DNA of 43,312 bases from Roseburia hominis (GCF_021531695.1 NZ_JADYUI010000024.1:1-43312), one strand, 5' to 3'. Positions 8,790-17,725 are shown, numbered from the stretch's first letter. The notes: a model not told the origin generated them from the letters alone. Numbers and translations are program-made.

Positions 8790-9011
8790 ATTCTTATAGA
8801 TAAGCCCGAATTATTCACAGCCACCACACAGACAAGCCACAGACCAGCTACGCCGGCGTATCTGTCGCTGCTTTGCAGCTTTTGTCTGAGGCTGTGTGGT
8901 GGATGAATTCTATTCACCCACCAAGTGAAATCATAAATTCTGCTTACAAGCAAGCTTGACGCACGAATTACAGATTTCACTTGGCTGCTGTGAATAATTC
9001 GTGATAAGAAT
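8790..9011. repeat. large three-arm palindromic intergenic element (element 1)
   Basis: This fills most of the 307-bp gap between the PilZ and deacetylase genes. An outer perfect 15-bp stem (8807-8821 with 8987-9001; GCTGTGAATAATTCG) is extended by ATTCTTAT/ATAAGAAT (8790-8797, 9004-9011). Inside are two further arms: CACCACACAG/CTGTGTGGTG (8822-8831, 8892-8901) and CCAAGTGAAATC/GATTTCACTTGG (8921-8932, 8973-8984). The first inner arm contains a perfect 12-bp palindrome TACGCCGGCGTA (8849-8860) and a GCTGC/GCAGC hairpin. The fold is a three-way junction. No ORF, no U-tract and no clear target-site duplication were seen. Confidence 0.8.
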
Positions 9012-9083
9012 TAAAATTTCTGCATGGAGTCGGTTCTTTCACATAAAATAAAAGAGAGAAGCTGGCACGAGGCACAATTTTTT

Positions 9084-9770
9084 ATGAAAAGAATTCGTTT
9101 GATTGTTATTTTGGACTGTATTCTGGCAGTAGTTTTGTTTGGTTTTATTTTGCAGCAATATGGTTCAGATTCTGTGATTGAAACAGCGAAAAGGAGTAGT
9201 ATGAAAGATTACGAGAAAAAATATGTGGCACTTACGTTTGATGATGGTCCAAACCCGGATTATACGGAGATTTTACTGGAAGGATTAAAGGAACGTGGCA
9301 TTAAGGCTACGTTTTTTCTGTTGGGAGAAGAAGTAGAAAAATATCCGGAGATTGTAGAGAAAATCCATAGAGACGGACATTTGATCGGGGTACATTCCTA
9401 CAAACATGTCAATCTTTCAGAATTGTCCGATGAGGCAGCAGTGGAGCAGATTGATAAAGCAAATGAGGCAATTCATGAGATTACGGGAATGTATTCGGAA
9501 TATATCCGTCCGCCATACGGATGTTGGAAGTGCGATTTGGATTACAGAACGAAGATGATTGAAGTTCTCTGGGATGTGGATCCAAAAGACTGGGCAAGTC
9601 ATGATGCAGCGGTGGTGACAGAGCGGGTTCTTACAAAAGTACAGGATGGAGATGTCATTTTACTTCATGATGCATCAAAGTCGTCTGTTACGGCAGCATT
9701 TCAAATTATTGATGCATTGAAAGAAAAAGGTTATGAATTTGTCACAGTAGATGAGTTGATTTTTGAATAA
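9084..9770 (+). CDS. membrane-anchored polysaccharide deacetylase (NodB family)
   Basis: The 228-residue protein has one N-terminal membrane segment (about residues 4-24) and a NodB domain facing outward. All catalytic motifs are visible: TFDDGP (51-56, metal and base Asp), HSYKH (metal His104 and His108), RPPYG from 142, then DWASHD and LLHD. Such enzymes remove N-acetyl groups from peptidoglycan or other N-acetylated glycans. I chose the ATG at 9084, which has a CGAGG-like site; an earlier in-frame ATG at 9024 lies next to the palindromic element, has no ribosome site, and would put 20 charged residues before the membrane segment. It appears to be a single gene. Confidence 0.88.
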   Translation: MKRIRLIVILDCILAVVLFGFILQQYGSDSVIETAKRSSMKDYEKKYVALTFDDGPNPDYTEILLEGLKERGIKATFFLLGEEVEKYPEIVEKIHRDGHLIGVHSYKHVNLSELSDEAAVEQIDKANEAIHEITGMYSEYIRPPYGCWKCDLDYRTKMIEVLWDVDPKDWASHDAAVVTERVLTKVQDGDVILLHDASKSSVTAAFQIIDALKEKGYEFVTVDELIFE

Positions 9771-9906
9771 ATATCGTCATATCGTAGAAAAAATAATTTG
9801 AGGTTGTAATGAGAAAAAAAGTGGCGTATCTTATCTAATAGAGCAAATTTTTTTGCCCATACTGTCGGTGGGAAGCAGACAGGTGTACGCGTAAGAGGGA
9901 GAATCG

Positions 9907-11244
9907 ATGGATTTATTTGATTATATGAGAAATCAAAATATGGAAAAAGAATCTCCGTTAGCCAGTAGATTAAGACCGACAACTTTAGAGGAAGTTGTCG
10001 GACAGCAGCATATTATAGGTAAGGACAAGCTGTTATATCGTGCAATCAAGGCGGATAAATTAAGCTCCATCATTTTTTATGGTCCACCCGGTACAGGGAA
10101 GACGACGCTTGCGAAAGTAATAGCGAATACGACAAGCGCAGAATTCTTACAGTTGAATGCAACGAGTGCCGGGAAGAAGGATATGGAAGATGTCATTACT
10201 CAGGCGAAGAATAATCAGGGAATGTACGGGAAAAAGACGATTCTTTTTATTGATGAGATACATCGTTTCAACAAGGGACAGCAGGATTATTTATTGCCGT
10301 TTGTTGAGGACGGAACGGTTATTTTAATCGGAGCGACGACAGAGAATCCGTATTTTGAAGTAAATGGTGCATTATTGTCCCGTTCCGTTATTTTTGAACT
10401 GCATGCACTGGAAAAGGAAGATATTAAAACACTTTTGCAGCGAGCGGTTTATGATAAGGAAAAGGGCATGGGTGCGTATGATGCCGTAATTGATGAGGAT
10501 GCACTTTCGTTTCTGGCAGATATGGCCAATGGAGATGCGAGGGCGGCGCTTACGGCGATTGAGCTTGGAATTTTAACGACAGAGCGAAGTGAGGACGGAA
10601 AGATACACATTACACTTCCGGTTGCGGAGCAATGCATACAAAAGCGAGTAATACGTTATGATAAAAGTGGAGATAATCATTATGATACGGTTTCTGCTTT
10701 CATCAAAAGTATGAGAGGCTCTGATGTAGACGCAGCACTTTATTATCTGGCGCGCATGCTTTATGCAGGAGAGGATATTAAGTTTATTGCAAGGCGCATT
10801 ATGATCTGCGCGGCTGAAGATGTTGGTCTGGCAGATCCGAATGCATTAAATGTTGCAACATCGGCGGCTTTGGCGGTAGAGCGGATAGGAATGCCCGAGG
10901 CAAGGATTATTTTAGCTGAGGCAGTTTCTTATGTGGCAAGTGCACCGAAAAGTAATGCCTCTTATATGGCAATTGATGCGGCATTGGATTATGTAAAGAA
11001 TCATAAGACGGCATCGGTGCCGGCGCATTTACAGGATGCACATTACAAATCGGCAGAGAAATTAGGGCATGGTGTCGGTTATCAGTATGCACATTCGTAC
11101 CCAATGCATTATGTAAAACAACAATATTTGCCGGATGGAATGGAAGATATTTCATTTTACGAGCCGACTGAGATTGGATACGAGAAAAAGATTAAGGATT
11201 ATCAAAAAATGTTGAAGGAATTACCGGAGACATTTAAATCATAA
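9907..11244 (+). CDS. rarA: replication-associated recombination protein A (RarA/MgsA AAA+ ATPase)
   Basis: The 445-residue ATPase is of the clamp-loader/RuvB-like class and acts at stalled replication forks. Walker A is GPPGTGKTT (59-67), Walker B is LFIDEIH with Asp116, and sensor 1 is ATTENP. The C-terminal tetramerisation part includes the conserved 'ARRIMICAAEDVGLADP' region. Length matches the family. An AGAGGGAGA site precedes the ATG. The 130-bp upstream gap holds a small CTGTC/GACAG hairpin but no recognised element. Confidence 0.95.
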   Translation: MDLFDYMRNQNMEKESPLASRLRPTTLEEVVGQQHIIGKDKLLYRAIKADKLSSIIFYGPPGTGKTTLAKVIANTTSAEFLQLNATSAGKKDMEDVITQAKNNQGMYGKKTILFIDEIHRFNKGQQDYLLPFVEDGTVILIGATTENPYFEVNGALLSRSVIFELHALEKEDIKTLLQRAVYDKEKGMGAYDAVIDEDALSFLADMANGDARAALTAIELGILTTERSEDGKIHITLPVAEQCIQKRVIRYDKSGDNHYDTVSAFIKSMRGSDVDAALYYLARMLYAGEDIKFIARRIMICAAEDVGLADPNALNVATSAALAVERIGMPEARIILAEAVSYVASAPKSNASYMAIDAALDYVKNHKTASVPAHLQDAHYKSAEKLGHGVGYQYAHSYPMHYVKQQYLPDGMEDISFYEPTEIGYEKKIKDYQKMLKELPETFKS

Positions 11245-11278
11245 ATTTTTATAATAACACCAGCAGGAGGAATGAATT

Positions 11279-12565
11279 ATGCAGTCATATCAGAAGATGA
11301 CAAAAGACGAATTATTAAAGGAGAAGGAAAGTTTAGAAGCAGCATACAAGGAATGGCAGAAGAGAGGACTTTCTTTAAATATGGCAAGAGGAAAGCCATC
11401 CGAGGAACAGCTTGATTTTACAATGCCAATGATGGATGTATTAAATAGTAGTTCTGATTTGTTTAGCGAGGATGGAACAGACTGCAGAAATTATGGTGGT
11501 ATGGATGGTATCCCGGAAGCAAAACGATTTATGGCAGGACTGATGGGAGTAGATCCGAAAAACGTTTTGGTTTATGGAAATGCAAGTTTAAATATTATGT
11601 ATGATACCATTTCACGTTCTATGACACATGGTGTGATGGGAAGTACTCCGTGGTGTAAGTTAGACAAAGTAAAATTCCTCTGTCCGGTTCCGGGTTATGA
11701 CAGACATTTTAAGGTTACGGAATTTTTTGGCATTGAGATGATTAATATTCCGATGACAGAGTCCGGACCTGATATGGACTTGGTAGAAAAATATGTGTCT
11801 TCTGATGAAGCAGTAAAGGGAATCTGGTGTGTGCCGAAATATTCGAATCCACAGGGAATTTCTTATTCTGATGAAACGGTAAAGAGATTTGCAGCCTTAA
11901 AACCAAAAGCAGAGGATTTCCGTATTTTCTGGGATAATGCGTATGTTGTACATCATTTATATGAAGATGATCAGGATGAGATTTTGGATATTATAAGTGA
12001 GTGTGAAAAAGCAGGAAATCCGGATATGGTTTATGAATTTTGTTCTACTTCAAAAATCAGTTTTGCGGGCGGCGGTGTGGCAGCACTTGCAGCATCTGAG
12101 GCAAACCTTGATTTTATAAAGAAGCAGTTTACGGTTCAGACGATTGGCTATGATAAAATCAATCAATTGCGCCATGTACGCTACTTCAAAGATATGGATG
12201 GTGTGAAAAAGCAGATGATGAAGCAGGCAGCTGTTATGCGTCCGAAATTTGAAATGGTAGAGAGTGTATTGGAAAATGAATTAGGCGGGCTTGAGATTGG
12301 CTCCTGGGTAAAACCAAAGGGTGGATATTTTATCTGTTTTGAAGCATTGGAAGGCTGTGCAAAATCAATTGTTGCGAAAGCAAAAGAGGCAGGCGTTACT
12401 TTGACTGGAGCAGGAGCACCATTTCCATATGGAAAAGATCCGAAAGATTCTGTAATCCGAATTGCTCCGTCGTTCCCGACAATGGACGATTTGAAAATGG
12501 CAGCAGAAATCTTTGTTGTCTGTGTGAAACTTGCAAGTGTAGAAAAATTATTGGAAGCGAAATAA
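11279..12565 (+). CDS. class I PLP aminotransferase, aspartate aminotransferase Ic (MocR-type) subgroup
   Basis: The 428-residue enzyme is of fold type I. The PLP lysine is Lys259 in CSTSKISFAGGG, and the substrate/PLP loops YSNPQG and WDNAYVVHHL are present. The opening SLNMARGKPSEEQLDF is typical of the Aminotran_MocR/AspT family, for which aspartate-2-oxoglutarate transamination is the described activity. It starts 34 bp after rarA with an AGGAGG site and is followed by a GTG-started transporter gene only 2 bp after its stop, so those two are probably co-expressed. Confidence 0.88.
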   Translation: MQSYQKMTKDELLKEKESLEAAYKEWQKRGLSLNMARGKPSEEQLDFTMPMMDVLNSSSDLFSEDGTDCRNYGGMDGIPEAKRFMAGLMGVDPKNVLVYGNASLNIMYDTISRSMTHGVMGSTPWCKLDKVKFLCPVPGYDRHFKVTEFFGIEMINIPMTESGPDMDLVEKYVSSDEAVKGIWCVPKYSNPQGISYSDETVKRFAALKPKAEDFRIFWDNAYVVHHLYEDDQDEILDIISECEKAGNPDMVYEFCSTSKISFAGGGVAALAASEANLDFIKKQFTVQTIGYDKINQLRHVRYFKDMDGVKKQMMKQAAVMRPKFEMVESVLENELGGLEIGSWVKPKGGYFICFEALEGCAKSIVAKAKEAGVTLTGAGAPFPYGKDPKDSVIRIAPSFPTMDDLKMAAEIFVVCVKLASVEKLLEAK

Positions 12566-12567
12566 TT

Positions 12568-13458
12568 GTGAAAAAACAGAAAAATCTTGGAATTTTATTT
12601 ATTATTTTATCAGCATTTTCCTTTGCATGGATGAGTACTTTTGTGCGCCTTGCAGGAGATTTGCCTTCCGTGCAGAAAAGTTTTTTCCGGAATATTGTAG
12701 CAGTTTTTGTGGCACTTATTACGTTGCTTCGTTCCAAAGAAAAAGTTAAAATGGGAGAAGGAAATTTAAAATATTTGATATTGCGTGCTACTTTTGGAAC
12801 AATTGGAATTTTAGGTAATTTTTACGCAATTGATCATCTGGTATTGTCGGATGCGAATATGTTAAATAAGATGTCTCCGTTTTTTGTGATTTTATTTTCC
12901 TACTTGATTTTAAAAGAAGAATTGACCATACAGCAGGGCTTGTTTGTAGTGGGGGCATTTCTCGGAAGTTTATTTATCATTAAACCGACGTTTGCAAATG
13001 CCAACCTTACGGCATCCCTGGCAGGATTACTTGGTGGTATCTGTGCAGGTGCTGCATACAGCATGGTGCGTGTGCTTGGAAAAAGAGGATGCAATAGCAG
13101 TCTGGTGGTGTTCTTTTTTTCAGCATTTTCCTGCGTGGTGACATTTCCGATGATGATGCTTGATTTTGAGCCGATGACAATAAAGCAGCTTCTTTGCCTG
13201 CTTGGTGCGGGTGTGGCAGCTACCTGCGGACAGTTTTCCATTACGGCAGCCTATTTTCATGCACCGGCAAAAGAAATTTCCGTATATGATTATTCGCAGA
13301 TTATTTTTACGGCAATTATCGGTTTTTTCCTGTTTCATCAGGTGCCGGATGCTTATAGCATTTTAGGTTATGCGATTATCTGTGCGATGGCGGTTTTGAT
13401 GTTTTTATATAATAATGGAAAACCGCCATTTAAGAAGCATTTAACGGAAGAAAAATAA
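12568..13458 (+). CDS. EamA-family DMT metabolite transporter
   Basis: The 296-residue protein has about ten hydrophobic segments arranged as two EamA repeats (about 5-140 and 150-290). It begins with GTG two bases after the aminotransferase stop; the only ribosome-site-like sequence (GGAAG) lies inside the end of that gene, which points to translational coupling. The substrate cannot be predicted; an amino acid or amine would fit the neighbour. It converges with the AraC-type gene with only 13 bp between stops. Confidence 0.88.
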   Translation: MKKQKNLGILFIILSAFSFAWMSTFVRLAGDLPSVQKSFFRNIVAVFVALITLLRSKEKVKMGEGNLKYLILRATFGTIGILGNFYAIDHLVLSDANMLNKMSPFFVILFSYLILKEELTIQQGLFVVGAFLGSLFIIKPTFANANLTASLAGLLGGICAGAAYSMVRVLGKRGCNSSLVVFFFSAFSCVVTFPMMMLDFEPMTIKQLLCLLGAGVAATCGQFSITAAYFHAPAKEISVYDYSQIIFTAIIGFFLFHQVPDAYSILGYAIICAMAVLMFLYNNGKPPFKKHLTEEK

Positions 13459-13471
13459 GTTAAGAAATGCT

Positions 13472-14359
13472 CTATTCGTTTTCTGAAAACTTCTTCCGGT
13501 ATTCCCGCGGGGTCATGCCAAATTGCTTTTTGAACATGCGGTTAAAGTAAGAAAGATTGTCAAAACCGGATTCTGCCGCAATATCCAAAATCGAAGATTC
13601 AGAAGAAACTAAAAGTCTAGAGACCATGGTGAGCCTATATTCATTTAAATAAGAAGTGAAAGAGGTTCCCATGGTATTTTTAAAAAATTTCATAAAATGA
13701 GATTCACTCAAATTAAGCTCTTTTGCCATGTCGGCAATTGAAATTTTCTCCATATAATTGTTTTCTACATATTTAATAATAAATTTCATTTTATCCAGTG
13801 TTTTGGTGGACGTTTGCTGTGGTTTTGTAACACAGCATCTGGAATATAAAATATGAAACATATAAAATAGCTGTGCTTTTATGGCAAGTTCGTAGGCAGT
13901 CGGATAAGTTTTGCAAATCTCATCGGCACCATCAATACAGGCAGCGACAGGAGCGTAATAAGGATGAGAGGGTTCCAAAAGAGTGGGAATAGAAGATTTT
14001 CCATTCAAAAGCGGTTGAAAATACTGCCGGTAGCAGGAGTCTGCCTGTTTTGAAATCAGTAAATCCAGTTTGAATAAAATGTTTTCGTATTCCATCGATT
14101 GATCTTCATATTGTTCAATTGAGTGAAGCTGTCCGGGTAAAATAAAAAGAATACTTCCGGCAGATACCGGATAAGGTTTTAAATCTACGGTAATAAGTCC
14201 CTGTCCTTTTTTGATATAAATAATTTCCATATCATCATGCCAGTGCACCGGCACAGAAGAAAAATCCAGAGGGATAGAGCATAGATAAGTAATATAAGGG
14301 AAAGACAAATCTCCGTGTGCCTTTTTCTCCTGATAATTTTCATATTCCAAGATATTCAT
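13472..14359 (-). CDS. AraC-family transcriptional regulator with cupin sensor domain
   Basis: The 295-residue regulator has an N-terminal cupin-like sensor domain (about 20-160, including HWHDDMEIIYI) and a C-terminal AraC DNA-binding domain with two helix-turn-helix units. The family signature FNRMFKKQFGMTPREYRKKF is at the C-terminus. The start is supported by GGGAGG. It is divergent from glycogen phosphorylase, with a promoter (14390-14419) and an 18-bp palindrome (14424-14441) in the shared gap, so it may control that gene or sense a sugar. This assignment is by position only. Confidence 0.9.
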   Translation of the reverse strand: MNILEYENYQEKKAHGDLSFPYITYLCSIPLDFSSVPVHWHDDMEIIYIKKGQGLITVDLKPYPVSAGSILFILPGQLHSIEQYEDQSMEYENILFKLDLLISKQADSCYRQYFQPLLNGKSSIPTLLEPSHPYYAPVAACIDGADEICKTYPTAYELAIKAQLFYMFHILYSRCCVTKPQQTSTKTLDKMKFIIKYVENNYMEKISIADMAKELNLSESHFMKFFKNTMGTSFTSYLNEYRLTMVSRLLVSSESSILDIAAESGFDNLSYFNRMFKKQFGMTPREYRKKFSENE

Positions 14360-14389
14360 AACAATCCTCCCTTTTCTATTTATGATAGT

Positions 14390-14419
14390 ATTGTACTACT
14401 TTTGAATGGAATATTACAA
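14390..14419 (-). promoter_or_regulatory. promoter of the AraC-type regulator
   Basis: On the minus strand: TTGTAA (14414-14419), 18 bp, TACAAT (14390-14395), about 30 bp upstream of the start codon. Confidence 0.5.
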
Positions 14420-14423
14420 GAAA

Positions 14424-14441
14424 AACGTTACCGGTAGCGTT
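14424..14441. promoter_or_regulatory. 18-bp operator-like palindrome upstream of glgP
   Basis: AACGTTACC/GGTAGCGTT, symmetrical at 8 of 9 positions. It abuts TATAAT (14441-14446), which would serve as glgP -10; no good -35 is present at the normal distance, so the site could bind an activator in place of a -35, or a repressor over the promoter. It differs from the TTAA-CG-TTAA sites at the left end. LacI-type or AraC-type binders are both possible. Confidence 0.5.
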
Positions 14442-14508
14442 ATAATCTTATCAGAATCAAATGAAACACAAAAAACATGAAATAAATAATGAAAAATGGA
14501 GGACAAAA

Positions 14509-16758
14509 ATGAATTTATCAGAAATCGTATCAAACAGATACCACAAAGGAATTGCAGATTGTTCTAATGAGGAATTATACTATTCCTTACTTGAGATGAC
14601 CAAGAACATGGCAGCTGCAAAAGAAAGTAATGAAGGAAAGAGAAAGTTATACTACATTTCCGCAGAGTTTTTGATTGGTAAGTTATTATCCAACAACTTA
14701 ATTAATCTTGGAATCTATGAAGAAGTAAAGAAAACTTTGGCAGATAACGGAAAATCTCTTGCAGAAGTAGAAGAAGTAGAACCGGAACCATCTTTAGGAA
14801 ATGGTGGACTTGGACGTCTTGCTGCATGTTTCCTTGATTCTATTGCAAGCCTTGGCTTGAATGGTGACGGAGTTGGTTTAAATTATCATTATGGTTTATT
14901 TAAACAGGTATTTGAGAACAATTTACAGAACGAAACCAAAAATCCATGGATTGAACAGGAAAGCTGGCTTAGAAAAACAGATGTTACCTATCCAATTCAG
15001 TTTGGCGGCTTTACTTTAACATCCAGATTATATGATATTGATGTAGTAGGTTACAACAATCGTACAACAAAGCTTCACTTATTCGATGTAGAAACCGTAG
15101 ATGAAAGCATCGTAGGTGAAGGTATCGATTTCGATAAGGAAGATATCGCAAAGAACTTAACCTTATTCTTATATCCGGATGACAGTGATGATAAGGGACG
15201 TCTGCTTCGTGTATACCAGCAGTATTTCATGGTAAGCAACGGTGCAAGATTGATTCTTGATGAAGCAGTTGCAAGAGGCTGCAATTTACATGACCTTGCT
15301 GATTATGCGGTAGTTCAGATTAATGATACACATCCTACCATGGTAATTCCGGAACTTATCCGTCTTTTGATGGAACGTGGAATCGACATGGATGAGGCAA
15401 TTGATATTGTTTCTAAGACTTGTGCATACACCAATCACACAATTCTTGCAGAAGCATTGGAAAAATGGCCAATCGGATATCTGGAAAAAGCAGTTCCACA
15501 GTTAATGCCGATTATTTACGAATTGAATAATCGTATCAACAATAAATATCGTGATAAATCCGTAGCAATCATTAAAGATGGCTGTGTACATATGGCACAC
15601 ATTGATATCCATTATGGATTCTCTGTAAACGGTGTTGCTTATCTGCATACAGAAATCTTAAAGAACAGTGAGTTAAATAACTTCTATAAATTATATCCGG
15701 AGAAGTTCAACAACAAGACAAACGGAATTACTTTCCGCCGTTGGTTACTGCACAGCAATCCGGAACTGTCTTCTTTAATTGAATCTTTAATTGGACCAAA
15801 ATTTAAAGAAGATGCAATGGAATTAGAAAAACTTGGTCAGTATGTCAATGACGATGCAGTTTTGGACAAGATTCTCGATGTGAAGATGGGCAATAAAGTA
15901 AGATTGAAGAATTATTTGAAGAAGACTCAGAATATTGACATTGATGAAAATTCTGTATTTGATATTCAGATTAAGAGACTTCATGAGTATAAACGTCAGC
16001 AGATGAATGCACTCTATGTAATCAATAAATATTTTGAAATCAAAGAAGGCAAGAAACCGGCAAGACCGATTACTGTTATCTTTGGTGCAAAGGCTGCTCC
16101 TGCTTATGTTATTGCAAAGGATATCATCCATTTGATTCTCTGCTTACAGCAGGTAATTGACAACGATCCGGAAGTAAGTCCATACTTGAAAGTTGTTATG
16201 GTAGAAAACTACAATGTAACATTGGCTGAAAAATTAATTCCGGCAGCAGATATTCATGAGCAGATTTCTCTTGCTTCCAAAGAAGCATCCGGTACATCCA
16301 ACATGAAATTTATGTTAAATGGTGCAATAGCAATCGGAACCATGGATGGTGCAAACGTAGAGATGCATCAGTTCGTAGGAGATGACAATATCTACATCTT
16401 TGGTGAGTCCTCTGAAGCAGTTATTGAGCATTACGAGAAGGCAGATTATGTATCCAGAGATTACTATAACTCTGATGCAAAAATCAGACGTGCTATTGAT
16501 TTTATCGTAAGTGATACTGTAAAGAAAGTCGGAAATGCAGAGAATTTAGAGCGTCTCTACAACGAACTTTTAAATAAAGACTGGTTTATGACATTACCTG
16601 ATTTCGAAAGTTATGTAGAAACAAAAGACAGAATGTTAAATGACTACGAAGACAGAAAAGCATGGGCAAAGAAAATGCTTGTAAACATCAGCAAAGCAGG
16701 TTTCTTTTCATCAGACCGTACAATTGCTGAATACAACAAAGATATCTGGAAATTGTAA
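14509..16758 (+). CDS. glgP: glycogen/starch/maltodextrin phosphorylase
   Basis: The 749-residue enzyme releases glucose-1-phosphate from alpha-1,4-glucans, feeding both stored glycogen and imported maltodextrins into glycolysis. GT35 signatures are clear: [19 protein letters not shown] near the N-terminus, KRLHEYKRQ in the middle, and the PLP lysine Lys600 in [10 protein letters not shown]. The start at 14509 follows ATGGAGGAC; an in-frame ATG at 14461 lacks a ribosome site. Codon choice (more AAC, CGT, TTC than neighbours) suggests high expression. It is a single-gene unit ending at the terminator at 16781-16829. Confidence 0.96.
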   Translation: MNLSEIVSNRYHKGIADCSNEELYYSLLEMTKNMAAAKESNEGKRKLYYISAEFLIGKLLSNNLINLGIYEEVKKTLADNGKSLAEVEEVEPEPSLGNGGLGRLAACFLDSIASLGLNGDGVGLNYHYGLFKQVFENNLQNETKNPWIEQESWLRKTDVTYPIQFGGFTLTSRLYDIDVVGYNNRTTKLHLFDVETVDESIVGEGIDFDKEDIAKNLTLFLYPDDSDDKGRLLRVYQQYFMVSNGARLILDEAVARGCNLHDLADYAVVQINDTHPTMVIPELIRLLMERGIDMDEAIDIVSKTCAYTNHTILAEALEKWPIGYLEKAVPQLMPIIYELNNRINNKYRDKSVAIIKDGCVHMAHIDIHYGFSVNGVAYLHTEILKNSELNNFYKLYPEKFNNKTNGITFRRWLLHSNPELSSLIESLIGPKFKEDAMELEKLGQYVNDDAVLDKILDVKMGNKVRLKNYLKKTQNIDIDENSVFDIQIKRLHEYKRQQMNALYVINKYFEIKEGKKPARPITVIFGAKAAPAYVIAKDIIHLILCLQQVIDNDPEVSPYLKVVMVENYNVTLAEKLIPAADIHEQISLASKEASGTSNMKFMLNGAIAIGTMDGANVEMHQFVGDDNIYIFGESSEAVIEHYEKADYVSRDYYNSDAKIRRAIDFIVSDTVKKVGNAENLERLYNELLNKDWFMTLPDFESYVETKDRMLNDYEDRKAWAKKMLVNISKAGFFSSDRTIAEYNKDIWKL

Positions 16759-16780
16759 AAGCTACGAGCTACGCCAGCGC

Positions 16781-16829
16781 AAAAACCGCAGTACCCCAGT
16801 GCATGCACAGAGGGGGCTGCGGTTTTTTA
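16781..16829 (+). terminator. rho-independent terminator of glgP
   Basis: AACCGCAGTACCCC pairs with GGGGGCTGCGGTT with one small mismatch region, 14-nt loop, then a T-run. Just upstream (16767-16779) is AGCTACGCCAGCG, which matches 12 of 13 bases of 8846-8858 inside palindromic element 1. Confidence 0.85.
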
Positions 16830-16867
16830 TGCGCGGATGATGCGTGTAATGACAAATAAAAAAATTA

Positions 16868-16895
16868 TTGTCAAGTCAGAAATATTTGATATAAT
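16868..16895 (+). promoter_or_regulatory. promoter without an obvious gene
   Basis: TTGTCA (16868-16873), 16 bp, TATAAT (16890-16895). The downstream 74-codon frame is not convincing, so this may drive a short non-coding transcript ending near 16983. Confidence 0.5.
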
Positions 16896-16901
16896 AAAAT
16901 A

Positions 16902-16985
16902 CGATAGCAATCAGAAAAGAGTGATTGTTCAAAAGATAATAAAAGCCTTCCCATATCAAGTCAGGAATCGGGGAGGTTTTTCCTA
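16902..16985 (+). ncRNA. candidate small RNA of about 80 nt
   Basis: It runs from the predicted start of the 16868-16895 promoter to a terminator-like hairpin. The 12-bp stem (16941-16952 with 16970-16981) includes two G-U pairs and has a 17-nt loop, with a T-run inside and after the 3' arm. No ribosome site or conserved peptide was seen in it. No known RNA family was recognised. Confidence 0.35.
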
Positions 16986-17058
16986 TATCAAAGGAGAGGC
17001 AACTTGCAGAAGATTTTATGAAACAATTTTTTATAATAAAAGAGAAGCACTTATGCGT

Positions 17059-17348
17059 TAAATTCTGATTTACAGAAATAGTACAAATGTAATTTTCAAC
17101 ATTTACGAATGTCATCTTGCATAAAATCATTTCATTCTTTGTTTCGAGGTTACGGACATAAGATTTTGTAAATGTTCTGGTAACATATAGGAAAGTCGAC
17201 CGCAACCGGCTGAAATTCGCCATCCGGGCTTAGGTTCAGCCTTCCGTCAGCATCCGTGCTGCCGGATTGCTTGTTACCTACAGAACATTAACGAAATCTA
17301 ATATCCTTCACCAGTCACAAAGACTGAAATGATTTTTTGCAAGATGAC
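17059..17348. repeat. dispersed palindromic element (element 2)
   Basis: Arms 17111-17142 and 17317-17348 are inverted copies, identical at 30 of 32 positions. A second inner pair (17162-17185 with 17272-17298) continues the stem. The central 85 bases hold GGCTGAA/TTCAGCC (17208-17214, 17235-17241) and CCGGC/GCCGG. The left part recurs at the right end of the window: 17093-17143 matches 43261-43311 at 50 of 51 positions, and 17059-17072 equals 43232-43245. This shows a genome-dispersed repeat. No transposase and no target duplication were seen. Confidence 0.85.
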
Positions 17349-17373
17349 AAGCAACGCCTAGAAAAGTATATCC

Positions 17374-17673
17374 CTGCTTCTTTTATACACATATTTTGCT
17401 GAAACAGCAGAAGAAAATGCGCCTGTAAAAAAGAACTTCTAGTCTTTCGCTGTTTTTCTTAGAGTGGAAGCCGGGAAAGCAATCATGCTGCGGACACATG
17501 TTTGAGCACAAGAACGTAAAAAAATACGCTGCCTGCAAGGCGAGTTGTGGGAGCAGCACTGTAATCGAAGCTTTTCCGGCGGACTCTTAGAAAAACAAGG
17601 AAGACGGTCCAGGTCTTTTTTACAGGTGCATTTTCTTTTGGTGTTTATAATAAAATTTCTGCAAAAGAAGCAG
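17374..17673. repeat. 300-bp palindromic element (element 3)
   Basis: Nested inverted arms: CTGCTTCTTTT with AAAAGAAGCAG (17374-17384, 17663-17673); 17411-17434 with 17614-17637 (23 of 24 pair); 17451-17465 with 17583-17597 (14 of 15); GGGAAAGC with GCTTTTCC (17473-17480, 17570-17577). The 90-base centre contains GCCTGCAAGGC. It starts only 25 bp after element 2 and ends about 50 bp before the TPR lipoprotein start, so the native promoter of that gene must lie within or next to it (TTTATAATA at 17644-17652 is a possible -10). Confidence 0.8.
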
Positions 17674-17725
17674 TACATAATCTTAGTTCATCTAATGTAT
17701 AAATCAGGATTTGAAGGGAGTTAAA

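Larger units (their letters stand above)
16759..17725. other. gene-poor 0.97-kb intergenic region
   Basis: No convincing protein gene. In order it holds the glgP terminator, a promoter followed by a terminator-like hairpin (possible small RNA), a dispersed palindromic repeat, and a second palindrome with arms of about 100 bp, before the ribosome site of the TPR lipoprotein gene. Confidence 0.75.

Noticed and set aside
8790-9011. MITE or integron attC site
   Set aside because: No target-site duplication, no attC core boxes and no integrase or transposase nearby; classified only as a structured element.
16837-17061. 74-codon plus-strand ORF after glgP
   Set aside because: No ribosome site, atypical composition, and it runs through the predicted promoter-terminator unit and into a dispersed repeat.
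16876-17223. 115-codon minus-strand ORF sharing a short peptide with a minus-strand ORF at 42996-43298
   Set aside because: The shared peptide is simply the translation of the repeated palindrome arm (element 2); the rest has no similarity and no ribosome site.
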